From positions 930,001 through 994,000 of the forward strand of contig NZ_CAMXCI010000001.1 of the NCBI RefSeq assembly GCF_947179115.1: a stretch of DNA of 64,000 nt. Reading direction: 5' to 3'. The notes under the pieces are model-generated. The model ran no database searches, had not been told where the DNA came from, and saw only the letters and a list, made by a program, of their open reading frames with translations. The DNA is from Commensalibacter papalotli (GTDB lineage Bacteria > Pseudomonadota > Alphaproteobacteria > Acetobacterales > Acetobacteraceae). Both the position numbers and the translations under genes were made by a program. Numbering within the stretch: position 1 is the stretch's first letter; every line of letters begins with the position of its first letter. Of the stretch, positions 9,590-19,044 are shown piece by piece.

Positions 9590-10465
9590 TTAAAAACTAT
9601 CGTCGCCCCAGTTACTATCATCGGAACCACCACCCCAGCCGCTATCATCAGTAGAAGTATCATCACCCCAACCAGCATCAGTGCCTGCACCTGCATCAAA
9701 ATTAGGATCAACCCCAGCTCCAGTCCCAGCAAATGGATCTGCGCCACCACCAAAAGGATCAGCAGCACCTGCCGCTGCTGGATCAACGGCGCCTCCTGCT
9801 GCTGCACCCCCACCAGCATGGCTACCACCAAACATGCCACTAAGCGCATTATAAGCAAACATTCCCCCAGCAACCCCAGCTGCTGTTGTCAAAGCACTAC
9901 CAAGAAAACCGCCACCGCCACGATTGAACATTCCTTGTTGATATCCAGGAGGATAATTTTGAGGAGGTGGGGCGCCATAAGTCCCTTGTTGTCCAGGATA
10001 AGGACGTCCAGGTTGTCCCTGTGGCCCGCGTTGCTGTCCTTGAAATTGTTGTTGGTTATTCGGAGCTCCCCACCCAGGAGGGGGAACTTGATTTTGTGAT
10101 GCTGCCTGACTTTGTTGACGATTTCCGCCAAACAACCCGCCCAAAAAGCCACCAGATGCAGGTGGTTGGTTTTGACTTTGTTGTTGCATCTGTTGCATTT
10201 GTTGAGATGTTTGTTGCACCTGCCATTCTAATTGACGAATACGATTTTGTGCCTCAACCAACGCAGCTTCTTGCACAACCGCCATTTGTGTCATGCGATA
10301 CCCAGCCTCTGGGTATTTTTGTAAATTATCTTTAATCAAACGGTCTGCATCAGGATCAACAGGCGGCATCTGATTCGCTACAGGAACGGAACCAGGTTGG
10401 GATGAGGCACTACCACCGACCCTATCAAAAAATTTATTAATAAGCTCACGTTCTTCATTATTCAT
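9590..10465 (-). CDS. DUF2076 domain protein with low-complexity tail
   Basis: A 291-residue protein. The N-terminal part (MNNEERELINKFFDRV onward, about residues 1-90) matches the DUF2076 pattern, with a helical segment that turns into a Gln-rich coiled coil (WQVQQTSQQMQQMQQQ). The middle is Gly/Pro/Gln-rich with FLGGLFGGN and GGGGFLGSALTTAAGVAGGM, which could form a hydrophobic or membrane-associating patch. The last 70 residues are Ala/Gly/Asp-rich, ending in repeated DSGWGGG and SNWGDDSF units. DUF2076 proteins are described as putative periplasmic ligand-binding sensors, but no function is established and no signal peptide is clear here. Convergent with the EEP gene. Confidence 0.8.
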   Translation of the reverse strand: MNNEERELINKFFDRVGGSASSQPGSVPVANQMPPVDPDADRLIKDNLQKYPEAGYRMTQMAVVQEAALVEAQNRIRQLEWQVQQTSQQMQQMQQQSQNQPPASGGFLGGLFGGNRQQSQAASQNQVPPPGWGAPNNQQQFQGQQRGPQGQPGRPYPGQQGTYGAPPPQNYPPGYQQGMFNRGGGGFLGSALTTAAGVAGGMFAYNALSGMFGGSHAGGGAAAGGAVDPAAAGAADPFGGGADPFAGTGAGVDPNFDAGAGTDAGWGDDTSTDDSGWGGGSDDSNWGDDSF

Positions 10466-10546
10466 TTATTCATAACCTTTTTGTAAGATTTAATCTTTGT
10501 AATAGTATGTGGCTTTTACAGCAAATTTAACAAGTTTTTTTTCGCT

Positions 10547-10576
10547 TTGATTGTGTTATATCCTATATACTATATA
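10547..10576 (+). promoter_or_regulatory. Candidate sigma-70 promoter for glyQS
   Basis: TTGATT (10547-10552) and TATATA (10571-10576) are separated by 18 bp, about 90 bp upstream of the glyQ start. It lies in the divergent region between the DUF2076 gene and glyQ. The call rests on consensus match only. Confidence 0.35.
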
Positions 10577-10668
10577 GTTAATTGTTTTATTTACACCTAA
10601 AGAAATAACAATAATATTTGTTCAAAATATGTTGTTGTTCTGTTCGTTTTCTTGGAATTATAACCTTC

Positions 10669-11556
10669 ATGCCTTCGAATACGATTTCAAAACCTTCTTT
10701 AAACCGTCCATTGTCTTTTCAAGGACTTATTTTAAAACTTCATGATTTTTGGGATTCCAAAGGATGTGCTATTTTACAACCTTATGATCTTGAAATTGGT
10801 GCAGGAACACTATCCCCGCATACAACATTGCGCGCATTGGGAAACACCCCTTGGAAGGCGGCTTATGTACAGCCTTGCCGCAGACCAGCAGATGGCCGTT
10901 ATGGCGAGAATCCCAACCGTTTGCAACATTATTATCAATATCAAGTTTTATTAAAACCCTCACCTAAAGACAGCCAAGAACTTTTACTTGAAAGTTATAA
11001 AGCAATTGGGATTGATCCTCGCAAACACGATATTCGTTTTGTTGAAGATGACTGGGAAAACCCAACAATTGGTGCGTGGGGATTAGGTTGGGAAGTTTGG
11101 TGCGATGGGATGGAAGTCACCCAATTTACATATTTCCAACAAGTTGGAGGAATTACAACCTCGGTTCCATCCACAGAGCTTACTTATGGTTTGGAACGCT
11201 TGGCAATGTATATCCAAGGTATCGAAAATGTGTATGATCTGGCGTTTAATGATCATGGTCTAACTTATGGTGAAGTATTCCTTAGAGCAGAGCAAGATTA
11301 TTCTCGTTTTAATTTTGAGTGTGCAGACACGGAAATTCTATTTAGCCACTTTAAAGACGCAGAAAAAGAATCCGAAGCATTAGCTAATCAAAAATTGGCG
11401 CAACCTGCTTATGATTATTGTTTAAAAGCCAGCCATTTATTTAACTTGCTTGATGCCCGTGGGGTGATCAGTGTGAATGAAAGAGCCTCTTATATTGGTC
11501 GTATTCGCAACTTGGCTAAACATTGTTGTGAAACTTGGCTAGCAGAGGAAAAGTAA
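10669..11556 (+). CDS. glyQ: Glycyl-tRNA synthetase alpha subunit
   Basis: A 295-residue catalytic subunit of the bacterial alpha2beta2 glycyl-tRNA synthetase. The start chosen is the ATG at 10669, which puts SFQGLILKLHDFW close to the N-terminus as in other GlyQ proteins. An in-frame TTG at 10618 would add 17 unrelated residues. Signature stretches include GAGTLSPHTTLRALG, YVQPCRRPADGRYGENPNR and EVWCDGMEVTQFTYFQQ. The beta subunit gene begins one base after the stop, so the subunits are translationally coupled. Confidence 0.95.
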   Translation: MPSNTISKPSLNRPLSFQGLILKLHDFWDSKGCAILQPYDLEIGAGTLSPHTTLRALGNTPWKAAYVQPCRRPADGRYGENPNRLQHYYQYQVLLKPSPKDSQELLLESYKAIGIDPRKHDIRFVEDDWENPTIGAWGLGWEVWCDGMEVTQFTYFQQVGGITTSVPSTELTYGLERLAMYIQGIENVYDLAFNDHGLTYGEVFLRAEQDYSRFNFECADTEILFSHFKDAEKESEALANQKLAQPAYDYCLKASHLFNLLDARGVISVNERASYIGRIRNLAKHCCETWLAEEK

Positions 11557-11557
11557 G

Positions 11558-13618
11558 ATGTCAGAACTTTTTATTGAATTATTTTCCGAAGAAATTCCCG
11601 CGCGTATGCAACGCCAAGCTACTGAGAATCTTCAGCGCTTGTTATGTGATGCTCTGGGTAATCTGTCACCTCAACAGATTAAAACATTCAGCACACCACG
11701 CCGCATTGCTATTCAACTAGCAATCAAAAACTCTATCCCAGCTCAAGAAGTGCAAGAGCGCGGACCACGCACAACGGCACCAGAAAAAGCGCTTGAAGGG
11801 TTCTTGCGTAAGCATCAAGCACAAAAATCTGATCTTATTGAAGAAAATGGGTTTTGGGTATTACAAAAGAAGGTCGCTGCAGTATCAGCAACAGATTTCA
11901 TAGCTCAAGCTTTACCACAGATTTTCTGGAAATTCCCTTGGCCTAAATCTCAACGTTGGGGTAATGGCAGTCAATTTACTTGGGTTAGACCTCTTCACTA
12001 TATTACCTGTCTTTTAGATGGACTAATTATTCCATTAAATTTGGCTACTTCTGAAGATGACGCACATGGGTTGGTTTGTAGTAATAAGACAAAAGGCCAC
12101 CGTTATCTTGCACCTGAAATATTCGAAATACAAAATGCACAACAATGGGAAGATACATTAGAATTTCGTTTCGTCATTGCAGATCCAGATAAACGTCGTG
12201 AAAAAATTCTTAATGACATTACAGCGTTAACGCAAAAAGCAAATCTGGAATTAGTTCCTGATGAAGGACTATTAAACGAAGTTACAGGATTGGTTGAATG
12301 GCCCGTTCCTTTGTTGGGTAAAATTGATGAAATCTTCATGGACCTCCCCCCTGAAGTTATGCAAGTATCTATGCGAGTCAATCAGCGCTATTTTGCCTTA
12401 AAAAATAAAGATGGTTCACCTGCTAGTGCCTTTGCATTTGTTGCCAATATTATTCCTGATGATGAAGGCAAGCTGATTATCGCAGGAAATGAGCGTGTTT
12501 TACGTGCACGTTTTGCTGATGCTCGTTATTTCTGGGATCAAGATCGTAAAACTTCTTTAGAACGACGTAACAAACAACTGCAAAATGTGATTTTTCATGC
12601 CAAACTTGGCAGTCAATATGAGCGTATTCAACGTTTAGAACGATTAGCAGGCTATCTTGCTAAACAATTAAAAGCCGATGAAAAAATTGCAAAACGTGCT
12701 GCTTTACTTTGTAAAGCCGATCTTACCACAGGCATGGTCGGTGAGTTCCCAGAGGTTCAAGGGATTATGGGAGGGTATTATGCCAAACATGACCAAGAAT
12801 CCCCTGAAGTTGCCCTTGCAATTTCTGAACATTATAAACCTGTTGGCCCAAGTGATAGTGTTCCAACACAAATAGTTTCTATCATTACAGCTCTGGCCGA
12901 TAAAATTGATCTTTTAACCACGTTCTTTGCTATTGGTGAAAAACCTAGTGGTTCTGGTGATCCATATGCTTTGCGCCGTGCTGCTTTGGGTGTTATTCGT
13001 ATTATTCGTGAAAATCAACTTCGCCTTGATATTAAAGCGCTCTTTGACTTTGCTGTCCTTGGCTTGCCACAAGCGTTACAATCTTCTGGAGATCTTGGAC
13101 TTTTATCAGAATTTATTTACGAACGTCTTTATGTGCAATTACGCAGTGAAGGTTCTCGATACGATATCTTATCTGCTGTTGCCCCAACCAAGCAGTTTAC
13201 CGATTTAGTTGAACTTTTGAAAAAAGTAGAAGCTATTACAACTTTTGTTGCAACAAACGATGGTAAAGATTTACTGGCAGCTGTTAAACGCGCCAGCAAT
13301 ATTTTACGTATCGAAAACAAAAAAGACGGACCTCATCAAGGGGAAACTGATATTGCTTTATTTACACAAGATGAAGAAAAAAATCTTTCTTCTGCATTGA
13401 ATAAAGCCATGGAACAAATCAGTGCATCCGTTAAACAAGAACAATTCGATAAGGCCATGAACAGCATTACAACCCTAAAAGGTCCTTTGGATCTTTTCTT
13501 TGAAAAGGTAACCATCAATGACGAAAATTCTGCTATTCGCAGCAATCGTCTTAAATTACTTTCTCAAATCGACCAAACTGCTTGCCTGATAGCTGATTTT
13601 AACCAGATCGAGAAATAA
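11558..13618 (+). CDS. glyS: Glycyl-tRNA synthetase beta subunit
   Basis: A 686-residue partner of GlyQ, of normal length for the family. It begins LFIELFSEEIPARMQ, typical of GlyS, and carries the HD-like and tRNA-binding regions; GDPYALRRAALGVIRI near residue 470 is the conserved core, followed by a C-terminal anticodon-binding (DALR-like) helical domain. The ribosome binding site (AGAGGAAAAG) lies inside the end of glyQ. The beta subunit binds tRNA-Gly for the alpha subunit's active site. A long dyad follows the stop. Confidence 0.95.
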   Translation: MSELFIELFSEEIPARMQRQATENLQRLLCDALGNLSPQQIKTFSTPRRIAIQLAIKNSIPAQEVQERGPRTTAPEKALEGFLRKHQAQKSDLIEENGFWVLQKKVAAVSATDFIAQALPQIFWKFPWPKSQRWGNGSQFTWVRPLHYITCLLDGLIIPLNLATSEDDAHGLVCSNKTKGHRYLAPEIFEIQNAQQWEDTLEFRFVIADPDKRREKILNDITALTQKANLELVPDEGLLNEVTGLVEWPVPLLGKIDEIFMDLPPEVMQVSMRVNQRYFALKNKDGSPASAFAFVANIIPDDEGKLIIAGNERVLRARFADARYFWDQDRKTSLERRNKQLQNVIFHAKLGSQYERIQRLERLAGYLAKQLKADEKIAKRAALLCKADLTTGMVGEFPEVQGIMGGYYAKHDQESPEVALAISEHYKPVGPSDSVPTQIVSIITALADKIDLLTTFFAIGEKPSGSGDPYALRRAALGVIRIIRENQLRLDIKALFDFAVLGLPQALQSSGDLGLLSEFIYERLYVQLRSEGSRYDILSAVAPTKQFTDLVELLKKVEAITTFVATNDGKDLLAAVKRASNILRIENKKDGPHQGETDIALFTQDEEKNLSSALNKAMEQISASVKQEQFDKAMNSITTLKGPLDLFFEKVTINDENSAIRSNRLKLLSQIDQTACLIADFNQIEK

Positions 13619-13625
13619 TTTATAT

Positions 13626-13669
13626 AATCCCTATTTTCATTAATATTAACACTTATGAAAATAGGGATT
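13626..13669. terminator. Probable bidirectional terminator between glyS and the GT2 gene
   Basis: A perfect 15-bp inverted repeat (AATCCCTATTTTCAT and its complement ATGAAAATAGGGATT) with a 14-nt loop sits between two convergent genes. T-tracts are short on both sides, so termination strength is uncertain. Confidence 0.65.
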
Positions 13670-13680
13670 TAATCATATTT

Positions 13681-16194
13681 CTATTTATCAGGATCGACTA
13701 AGTTATGAAAAAATGGAGGTTCAGGCAAAAAATAAGGTGAATAAGCAGGATCATTTTGATACATTTTCGTATCTTTCCATGTATCATTCATATATTTAAT
13801 TTCTGCTTCAAACCTGGCTTTATGTTTTGGCTGATCATCACTCCCCCGAGAGAGACTTTCATGATGCACAGCAACACAATCTGCACAAAAAACAACTTTA
13901 TACCCTGCTTCTTTAACTCTTAAGCATAAATCAACATCATTAAACGCAATCTTAAGATGAATTTCATTAAAACCATTGACCTCATGAAAGACAGAGGCTT
14001 TAACTAACATCATTGCCGCTGTAACTGCTGTCAATTCTTGAGATAATATAGAGCGCTTTATGTATCCTTCGTCATCTTTTTTCTCCCCTTTACCCAAATG
14101 ATCAGCAACGTGAGTAAGTGATACAATAACACCCGCATGTTGTACACGGCCATTAGGATATAATAACTTGCTCCCGACAATACCAACATCATCAAATAAA
14201 GCAGCTTCATTCACCAGTTTCGTTAACCAATTTGGATCATCTACAAAAACATCATTATTTAAAAAGAGATAAAACTCAGCTTTGATATGGTTTGCGGCTA
14301 AGTTATTTAATCGAGCAAAATTAAATTCTTCATGAATTGGCAGAATTTCTATTCGATCATGCTTTTTATATTCCTCTAAAAATCGTAAAGTCTTCTCTTC
14401 ACACGAACCATTATCAACCAGTAAAATAGTATAATTTATGTAATTTGTGTTCTTTAATAGTCGATCTACACATTCTTGTGTTATTTCTGCTTGATCTTTA
14501 AAAGGTATAATAATGGCAACATGGGGAGATGTTTGGCTTTTCCACTCAATCTGATAAGCCGTAGACCCATCCAAAGAAGACACTATAGCTGGTTTTTTCA
14601 TCCTTTTTAAATGATCACTAACACATGCGACACCAGCATCAATTGCATAATGTTTATGATCTATTGTCTCAGCTGTAGAGTTACGGGTCATTCGCCAATG
14701 ATATAAAATTTCAGGTAAATGATAAATTGTATCGTGAGGCGTGATTTCAGTTAAACGTAATAAGAAATCATGATCTTGAGCACCATCATATTTTGATCGA
14801 AGCTGCCCTACTTTCTTAACAAGATCGGCACTAACCATTAAAAAATGACAAATGTAATTGATACCTAACAAATAACGATAATTAAAATCTGGTTTAAAAT
14901 GAGGTTGAATATATATACCACTATTCTCAAGCTTATCCTCATCAGAATATACAATTTTAGCCTTTTGCAAATAAGCAGAATAAAGCATTATTTCCAATGC
15001 TTGAGGAACCAGCAAATCATCATGATCAAAAAAAGTTATCCACTCACCTGTAGCTTTTTTAATTCCAGCATTGGTTGCTGCTGAGATACCTTTGTTTTCT
15101 TTTAATGTAATTACTTTAATTCTAGGGTCTTCTTTAGCTAAAGACTTTAATTCTTTTTTAATTTCTGTTGATTTACCACCATCATCAATTAATAATAATT
15201 CCCAGTTTTGATATGTCTGTCTAAATACAGATTCAACAGCCTCACTGAAATATTGTAATTCCGGGTCATAAACAGGACAAATAATTGTAACCAGAGGATT
15301 CTGAAAAGGAATATTTTTTTTTCTTATTTGTTGTTGCAGTGATTTAGTTTTAGGCTCAAGAAAAGGAAAATATTTTCTTGCCCACACATCATATTCCTCT
15401 ATGACATATTCAGGTGAAGCAACAAGTTTTTGTATTTCTTTGCGTAATTGTGTGATTTCTTTATAAAGAGAGTCAACATGATTGTTCATTACAATCAGCT
15501 GTTGTTCTAAAACATCATCAATAAGCGTTGCCTCATAAGGGCTGCCTTCGACATCTATTTCCTCAGGCAAAATTAATAACCTGAACGTTGCACGATAACG
15601 TCTTCTTAACGTTGTCGGTACAACTACGGAAAAACCACAATATGGATCCCCTCCTGAAGCACTGGCAACATCAGGTCGATAACGATTGGCAGAAATTGTT
15701 TTTAATTCAGTACCATTAACGAAAACCTTAACTACACAATTTCCCGTATACTGACCTGTATATAAATCTTTTTTTAAAATCCAACCATTAATTGCGCCAT
15801 TTTTCCATCCATCAATATAAGAAACATATTGATTTACCTTATTATTTTCAGATAGCGAAAATGATATAAAAGGCAACCTTCCCCCTTGTTTTTGAGGATC
15901 TAAAAACAATAATACATTGTTATCTGAAAAACGAAAACAGAGTTCATGTTTTTTTTCATCTCGAAATTTATCAGGAATAATAAATTGGAAACCAATATCT
16001 CCGCGTAAGAAATTAATTTGTTTTTGAATATCTTCTCTATTTTGATCACATTTAATTTCAGCTATTTTTTGATCATCAATATAAACAAATAGAATAACAT
16101 GCTCTTGAGGGGCGACAATATTAATTGCCCAGCCGACAACAATCCCATCCTTAACCTCTTGGCAAAAACCAGTAAAACGGGACTGTATTGTCAT
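13681..16194 (-). CDS. Large glycosyltransferase with two GT2 domains
   Basis: An 837-residue protein. Residues about 1-250 form a beta-rich region without catalytic motifs, followed by a short coiled coil. The first GT-A/GT2 domain starts near residue 300 (PLVTIICPVYDPE) with its metal-binding DxD equivalent in ITFFDHDDLL. The second starts near 565 (VAIIIPFKDQAE), with LFLNNDVFVDD and a C-terminal ED-like region IAFNDVDLCLRVKEAG. Such tandem GT2 enzymes build O-antigen, capsule or glycoprotein chains, often alternating two sugars; the sugars cannot be inferred here. It stands alone, with no polysaccharide-export genes beside it, and its own dyads lie upstream and downstream. The N-terminal region may be a carbohydrate-binding or docking module. 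Confidence 0.85.
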   Translation of the reverse strand: MTIQSRFTGFCQEVKDGIVVGWAINIVAPQEHVILFVYIDDQKIAEIKCDQNREDIQKQINFLRGDIGFQFIIPDKFRDEKKHELCFRFSDNNVLLFLDPQKQGGRLPFISFSLSENNKVNQYVSYIDGWKNGAINGWILKKDLYTGQYTGNCVVKVFVNGTELKTISANRYRPDVASASGGDPYCGFSVVVPTTLRRRYRATFRLLILPEEIDVEGSPYEATLIDDVLEQQLIVMNNHVDSLYKEITQLRKEIQKLVASPEYVIEEYDVWARKYFPFLEPKTKSLQQQIRKKNIPFQNPLVTIICPVYDPELQYFSEAVESVFRQTYQNWELLLIDDGGKSTEIKKELKSLAKEDPRIKVITLKENKGISAATNAGIKKATGEWITFFDHDDLLVPQALEIMLYSAYLQKAKIVYSDEDKLENSGIYIQPHFKPDFNYRYLLGINYICHFLMVSADLVKKVGQLRSKYDGAQDHDFLLRLTEITPHDTIYHLPEILYHWRMTRNSTAETIDHKHYAIDAGVACVSDHLKRMKKPAIVSSLDGSTAYQIEWKSQTSPHVAIIIPFKDQAEITQECVDRLLKNTNYINYTILLVDNGSCEEKTLRFLEEYKKHDRIEILPIHEEFNFARLNNLAANHIKAEFYLFLNNDVFVDDPNWLTKLVNEAALFDDVGIVGSKLLYPNGRVQHAGVIVSLTHVADHLGKGEKKDDEGYIKRSILSQELTAVTAAMMLVKASVFHEVNGFNEIHLKIAFNDVDLCLRVKEAGYKVVFCADCVAVHHESLSRGSDDQPKHKARFEAEIKYMNDTWKDTKMYQNDPAYSPYFLPEPPFFHNLVDPDK

Positions 16195-16303
16195 TAAAAA
16201 ATTCCTTGATGCTTTTCATATAGTACAATATTTTCATAAAATCTCAGAGTAAAATTAATCTATCATTATATGAAAAGCGAGGATTTTTTATAAATTTAAT
16301 TAT

Positions 16304-16336
16304 AATAAAAAAGGTATGTAATCTCTTACATACCTT
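16304..16336 (-). terminator. Rho-independent terminator of infC
   Basis: On the minus strand AAGGTATGTAA pairs with TTACATACCTT around a 4-nt loop and is followed by seven T residues. It lies within 10 bp of the infC stop codon, so the operon ends at infC. Confidence 0.85.
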
Positions 16337-16342
16337 ATCTTT

Positions 16343-16882
16343 TTAACGTGGCGCTAAAACCATAATCATTTGGCGATTTTCAAGTTTTGGCAATTGTTCT
16401 ACCTTAGTTTCGGCTTCCAAATCCAAACGAAAACGTTCTAAAAGTTGAACACCTAACTCTTGGTGAGCCATTTCTCGACCACGGAAACGAAGCGTTAACT
16501 TAACTTTATCACCACCGGCAAGAAAACGCTTTGCAGCATTTAATTTAACCATGTAGTCATTTTGATCAATATTTGGACGAACTTTTAATTCTTTGATCTC
16601 GATAACTTTTTGTTTTTTACGCGCTTCATTTTTCTTTTTTTGTTGTTCATATTTGAACTTACCGTAATCAAGAATCTTTGCTACGGGAGGCTCTGCATTC
16701 GGGCTAACCTCTAAAAGGCTTAACCCAACTGCATGAGCCATTTTCAAAGCTTCACGTGTCGCAACAATGCCTAACATTTCGCCTTCAGCACCAACAAGAC
16801 GAACCTGAGGTGCACGAATTTCCTCATCAACAAGCGGACCTTCGCGGTTTGTCGTGGGAGGTGTCGATGTCTTTACTACTAT
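16343..16882 (-). CDS. infC: Translation initiation factor IF-3, probable ATA start
   Basis: A 179-residue IF-3 if read from an ATA codon at 16882. The N-terminal domain reads NREGPLVDEEIRAPQVRLVG, then GEMLGIVATREALKMA. The lysine-rich linker (FKYEQQKKKNEARKK) and the C-terminal domain that blocks subunit joining (ELKVRPNIDQNDY, LTLRFRGREMAHQE) follow. The first in-frame ATG (16777) would delete about 35 conserved residues, and no ATG, GTG or TTG lies between it and the upstream stop. AAGGA sits 9 bp before the ATA. Rare AUU/AUC/AUA starts are the known basis of IF-3 autoregulation. It is downstream of thrS, as in enterobacteria, but rpmI and rplT do not follow. Confidence 0.95.
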   Translation of the reverse strand: MVVKTSTPPTTNREGPLVDEEIRAPQVRLVGAEGEMLGIVATREALKMAHAVGLSLLEVSPNAEPPVAKILDYGKFKYEQQKKKNEARKKQKVIEIKELKVRPNIDQNDYMVKLNAAKRFLAGGDKVKLTLRFRGREMAHQELGVQLLERFRLDLEAETKVEQLPKLENRQMIMVLAPR

Positions 16883-16897
16883 GGTTACTTTTCCTTC
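16880..16897 (-). promoter_or_regulatory. infC: Ribosome binding site and ATA start codon of infC
   Basis: On the minus strand, GAAGGAAAA precedes ATA (16882-16880) with 9 nt from the GGA to the start. The upstream in-frame stop is TAA at 16912-16910, which leaves ATA as the only near-cognate start that gives full-length IF-3 behind a good Shine-Dalgarno sequence. Confidence 0.7.
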
Positions 16898-17022
16898 TAA
16901 TAATTTACCTTAGAAAGACATAACTTTATTTTGCAATAAATGCACATATATTCTGTATGATACTCTTTCTAAAGGTATATAAACTGTTTGATTCTTAGTA
17001 TAATCTATTTTTATTAAACGAT

Positions 17023-18990
17023 CTAGCCTTCACAATGAAGATTTAATTTTTGTTTTGCAACAGGAACACGATTATGATCTGGAGGAGTTGCTTCTTTGGT
17101 TAAAATCTCTACCGCTTCATCTAGATCAAGCACCTCTTGTGCTGCGCCACCCAGCCTGCGAATAGCAACTTTTCGTTCTTCAACTTCTTTACGCCCAACG
17201 ACCAAAATAGCAGGAACATGTTGCAAACTATGTTCACGAATTTTTGCGTTTATTTTTTCATTTCTGGCATCAAGCTCTACGTTTATGCCTGTTGCTCGCA
17301 ATAAATCCACGACCTCTTGCGCATATTCTTCAGCATCATTAACGATAGTTGCAACCACGACTTGAACTGGTGCTAACCATAATGGAAAAGAACCCGCATA
17401 CTGCTCAATTAAAATCCCCAAGAATCGTTCAAATGAGCCAACAATAGCACGGTGTAACATCACAGGACGGTGTCTGGCACTATCTTCACCAATATAAGAT
17501 GCTTTTAAACGCTCTGGTAATACATAATCAACTTGCAATGTACCACATTGCCAATCACGACCAATGGCATCTCTAAGTACAAATTCGAGTTTAGGACCAT
17601 AAAAAGCCCCTTCACCTTGATTAAGCTCGAATTCAACACCAACTTGTTTACAAGCATCCTTTAAGCTGTTTTCAGCCTTATCCCAAGTTGCATCATCTCC
17701 TGCACGAACATCAGGACGATCAGAAAATTTTACACGGAAACTCTCAAATCCAAGGTCTTTATATACTTCAGAAAGCATATGAACAAATAAAGCTGTTTCA
17801 GAAGTAATCTGATCTTCACTACAAAAAATATGCGCATCATCTTGAACAAAAGAACGCACCCGCATAATACCATGTAAAGCACCCGAAGGTTCATAACGAT
17901 GACACGCGCCAAATTCAGCCATACGTAAAGGTAGTTCACGATAAGAACGTAACGTATGATTAAAAATCTGAATATGACAAGGACAATTCATAGGTTTTAA
18001 CGCATAAGTACGATCTTCATCTTCAACAGAGGCAATAAACATATTTTCTCTGAATTTTTCCCAATGCCCAGAGGCTTCCCACAAGGAACGATCAACCAGC
18101 TGAGGCGTACGAACTTCAACATATCCATATCGACGTTGCGTGCGTTGGATATAATTTTGTAAAGTAGTATAAAGTTGCCATCCTTTAGGATGCCAAAAAA
18201 TTGAACCCGCGGCCTCGTCTTGCAAGTGAAACAAGTCCATTTCTTTACCAATACGACGATGATCGCGACGTGCTGCCTCTTCTAGTTGCGTTAAATGCGC
18301 ATCCAGCTCTTTTTTATCCCGCCAAGCTGTTCCATAAATACGAGATAACATCGCATTTTTAGAATCCCCACGCCAATAAGCACCTGCAACTTTGGTCAAC
18401 TTGAACGCATTCCCAACATCAGCTGTTGTACGCATATGTGGGCCACGACATAAATCTAACCAAGGGCCTTGTTGATACACGGAAATTGTTTCAGTTTCTG
18501 GCAAATCACGAATAAGTTCTGCTTTATAATGTTCACCAATTTTTTCAAAATATTGAATCGCTTCATCGCGAGGCATGACTTTGCGGATAAAAGCTTCGTT
18601 GCGTGTCACGATTTCATGCATACGACGCTCTATTTTTTCTAAATCCTCTGGCTTAAAAGGCTCATCTCGTGCAAAATCATAATAAAATCCATTCTCAATT
18701 GCAGGGCCAATCGTGACTTGTGTTCCAGGATAAATTTCTTGAACTGCCTGAGCCAAAATATGAGCAGTATCATGACGAATCAGTTCTAGTGCTTCTTCGT
18801 CTTTTCTAGTAATAAATTTAACGGTTGAATCCTCGGTAATGGCCACAGATAAATCAACCAACTTACCATTCACTTCCATCGCCAAAGCTGCTTTGGCCAG
18901 CCCCGCCCCAATAGATTGTGCGATCGTCAAGCCTGTTACTGGTCCATCATATTCTCGGATAGAACCATCAGGCAAAGTAATAGAAAGCAT
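17023..18990 (-). CDS. thrS: Threonyl-tRNA synthetase
   Basis: A 655-residue class II synthetase. Domain order: N-terminal TGS domain (SITLPDGSIREYDGPVTG), the SAD editing domain with HDTAHILAQAV and the CRGPHM region, the catalytic core with zinc-ligand Cys in MNCPCHIQIF, and a C-terminal anticodon-binding domain ending VVGRKEVEERKVAIRRLGG. I chose the ATG at 18990, which has TGGAG 8 bp upstream; an in-frame TTG two codons earlier is less likely. About 54 bp separate it from the upstream GT9 gene and 140 bp from infC, so it may belong to a five-gene transcript. The last 25 residues after the usual end are a short, mildly basic extension. Confidence 0.96.
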   Translation of the reverse strand: MLSITLPDGSIREYDGPVTGLTIAQSIGAGLAKAALAMEVNGKLVDLSVAITEDSTVKFITRKDEEALELIRHDTAHILAQAVQEIYPGTQVTIGPAIENGFYYDFARDEPFKPEDLEKIERRMHEIVTRNEAFIRKVMPRDEAIQYFEKIGEHYKAELIRDLPETETISVYQQGPWLDLCRGPHMRTTADVGNAFKLTKVAGAYWRGDSKNAMLSRIYGTAWRDKKELDAHLTQLEEAARRDHRRIGKEMDLFHLQDEAAGSIFWHPKGWQLYTTLQNYIQRTQRRYGYVEVRTPQLVDRSLWEASGHWEKFRENMFIASVEDEDRTYALKPMNCPCHIQIFNHTLRSYRELPLRMAEFGACHRYEPSGALHGIMRVRSFVQDDAHIFCSEDQITSETALFVHMLSEVYKDLGFESFRVKFSDRPDVRAGDDATWDKAENSLKDACKQVGVEFELNQGEGAFYGPKLEFVLRDAIGRDWQCGTLQVDYVLPERLKASYIGEDSARHRPVMLHRAIVGSFERFLGILIEQYAGSFPLWLAPVQVVVATIVNDAEEYAQEVVDLLRATGINVELDARNEKINAKIREHSLQHVPAILVVGRKEVEERKVAIRRLGGAAQEVLDLDEAVEILTKEATPPDHNRVPVAKQKLNLHCEG

Positions 18991-19044
18991 AATCAAATCT
19001 CCAGAACAAAAAAATTCAAATCTTTATCTCAAAACAACAAGAAA

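Noticed and set aside
9559..9873. Hydrophobic open frame on the minus strand overlapping the DUF2076 gene.
   Set aside because: Its Leu/Val/Gly-rich composition is the frame-shifted reading of the Gly/Asp/Ala repeats of the DUF2076 tail.
16343..16777. A 144-residue IF-3 from the first ATG.
   Set aside because: It would lack the conserved N-terminal strand and helix; the upstream stretch is clearly coding.
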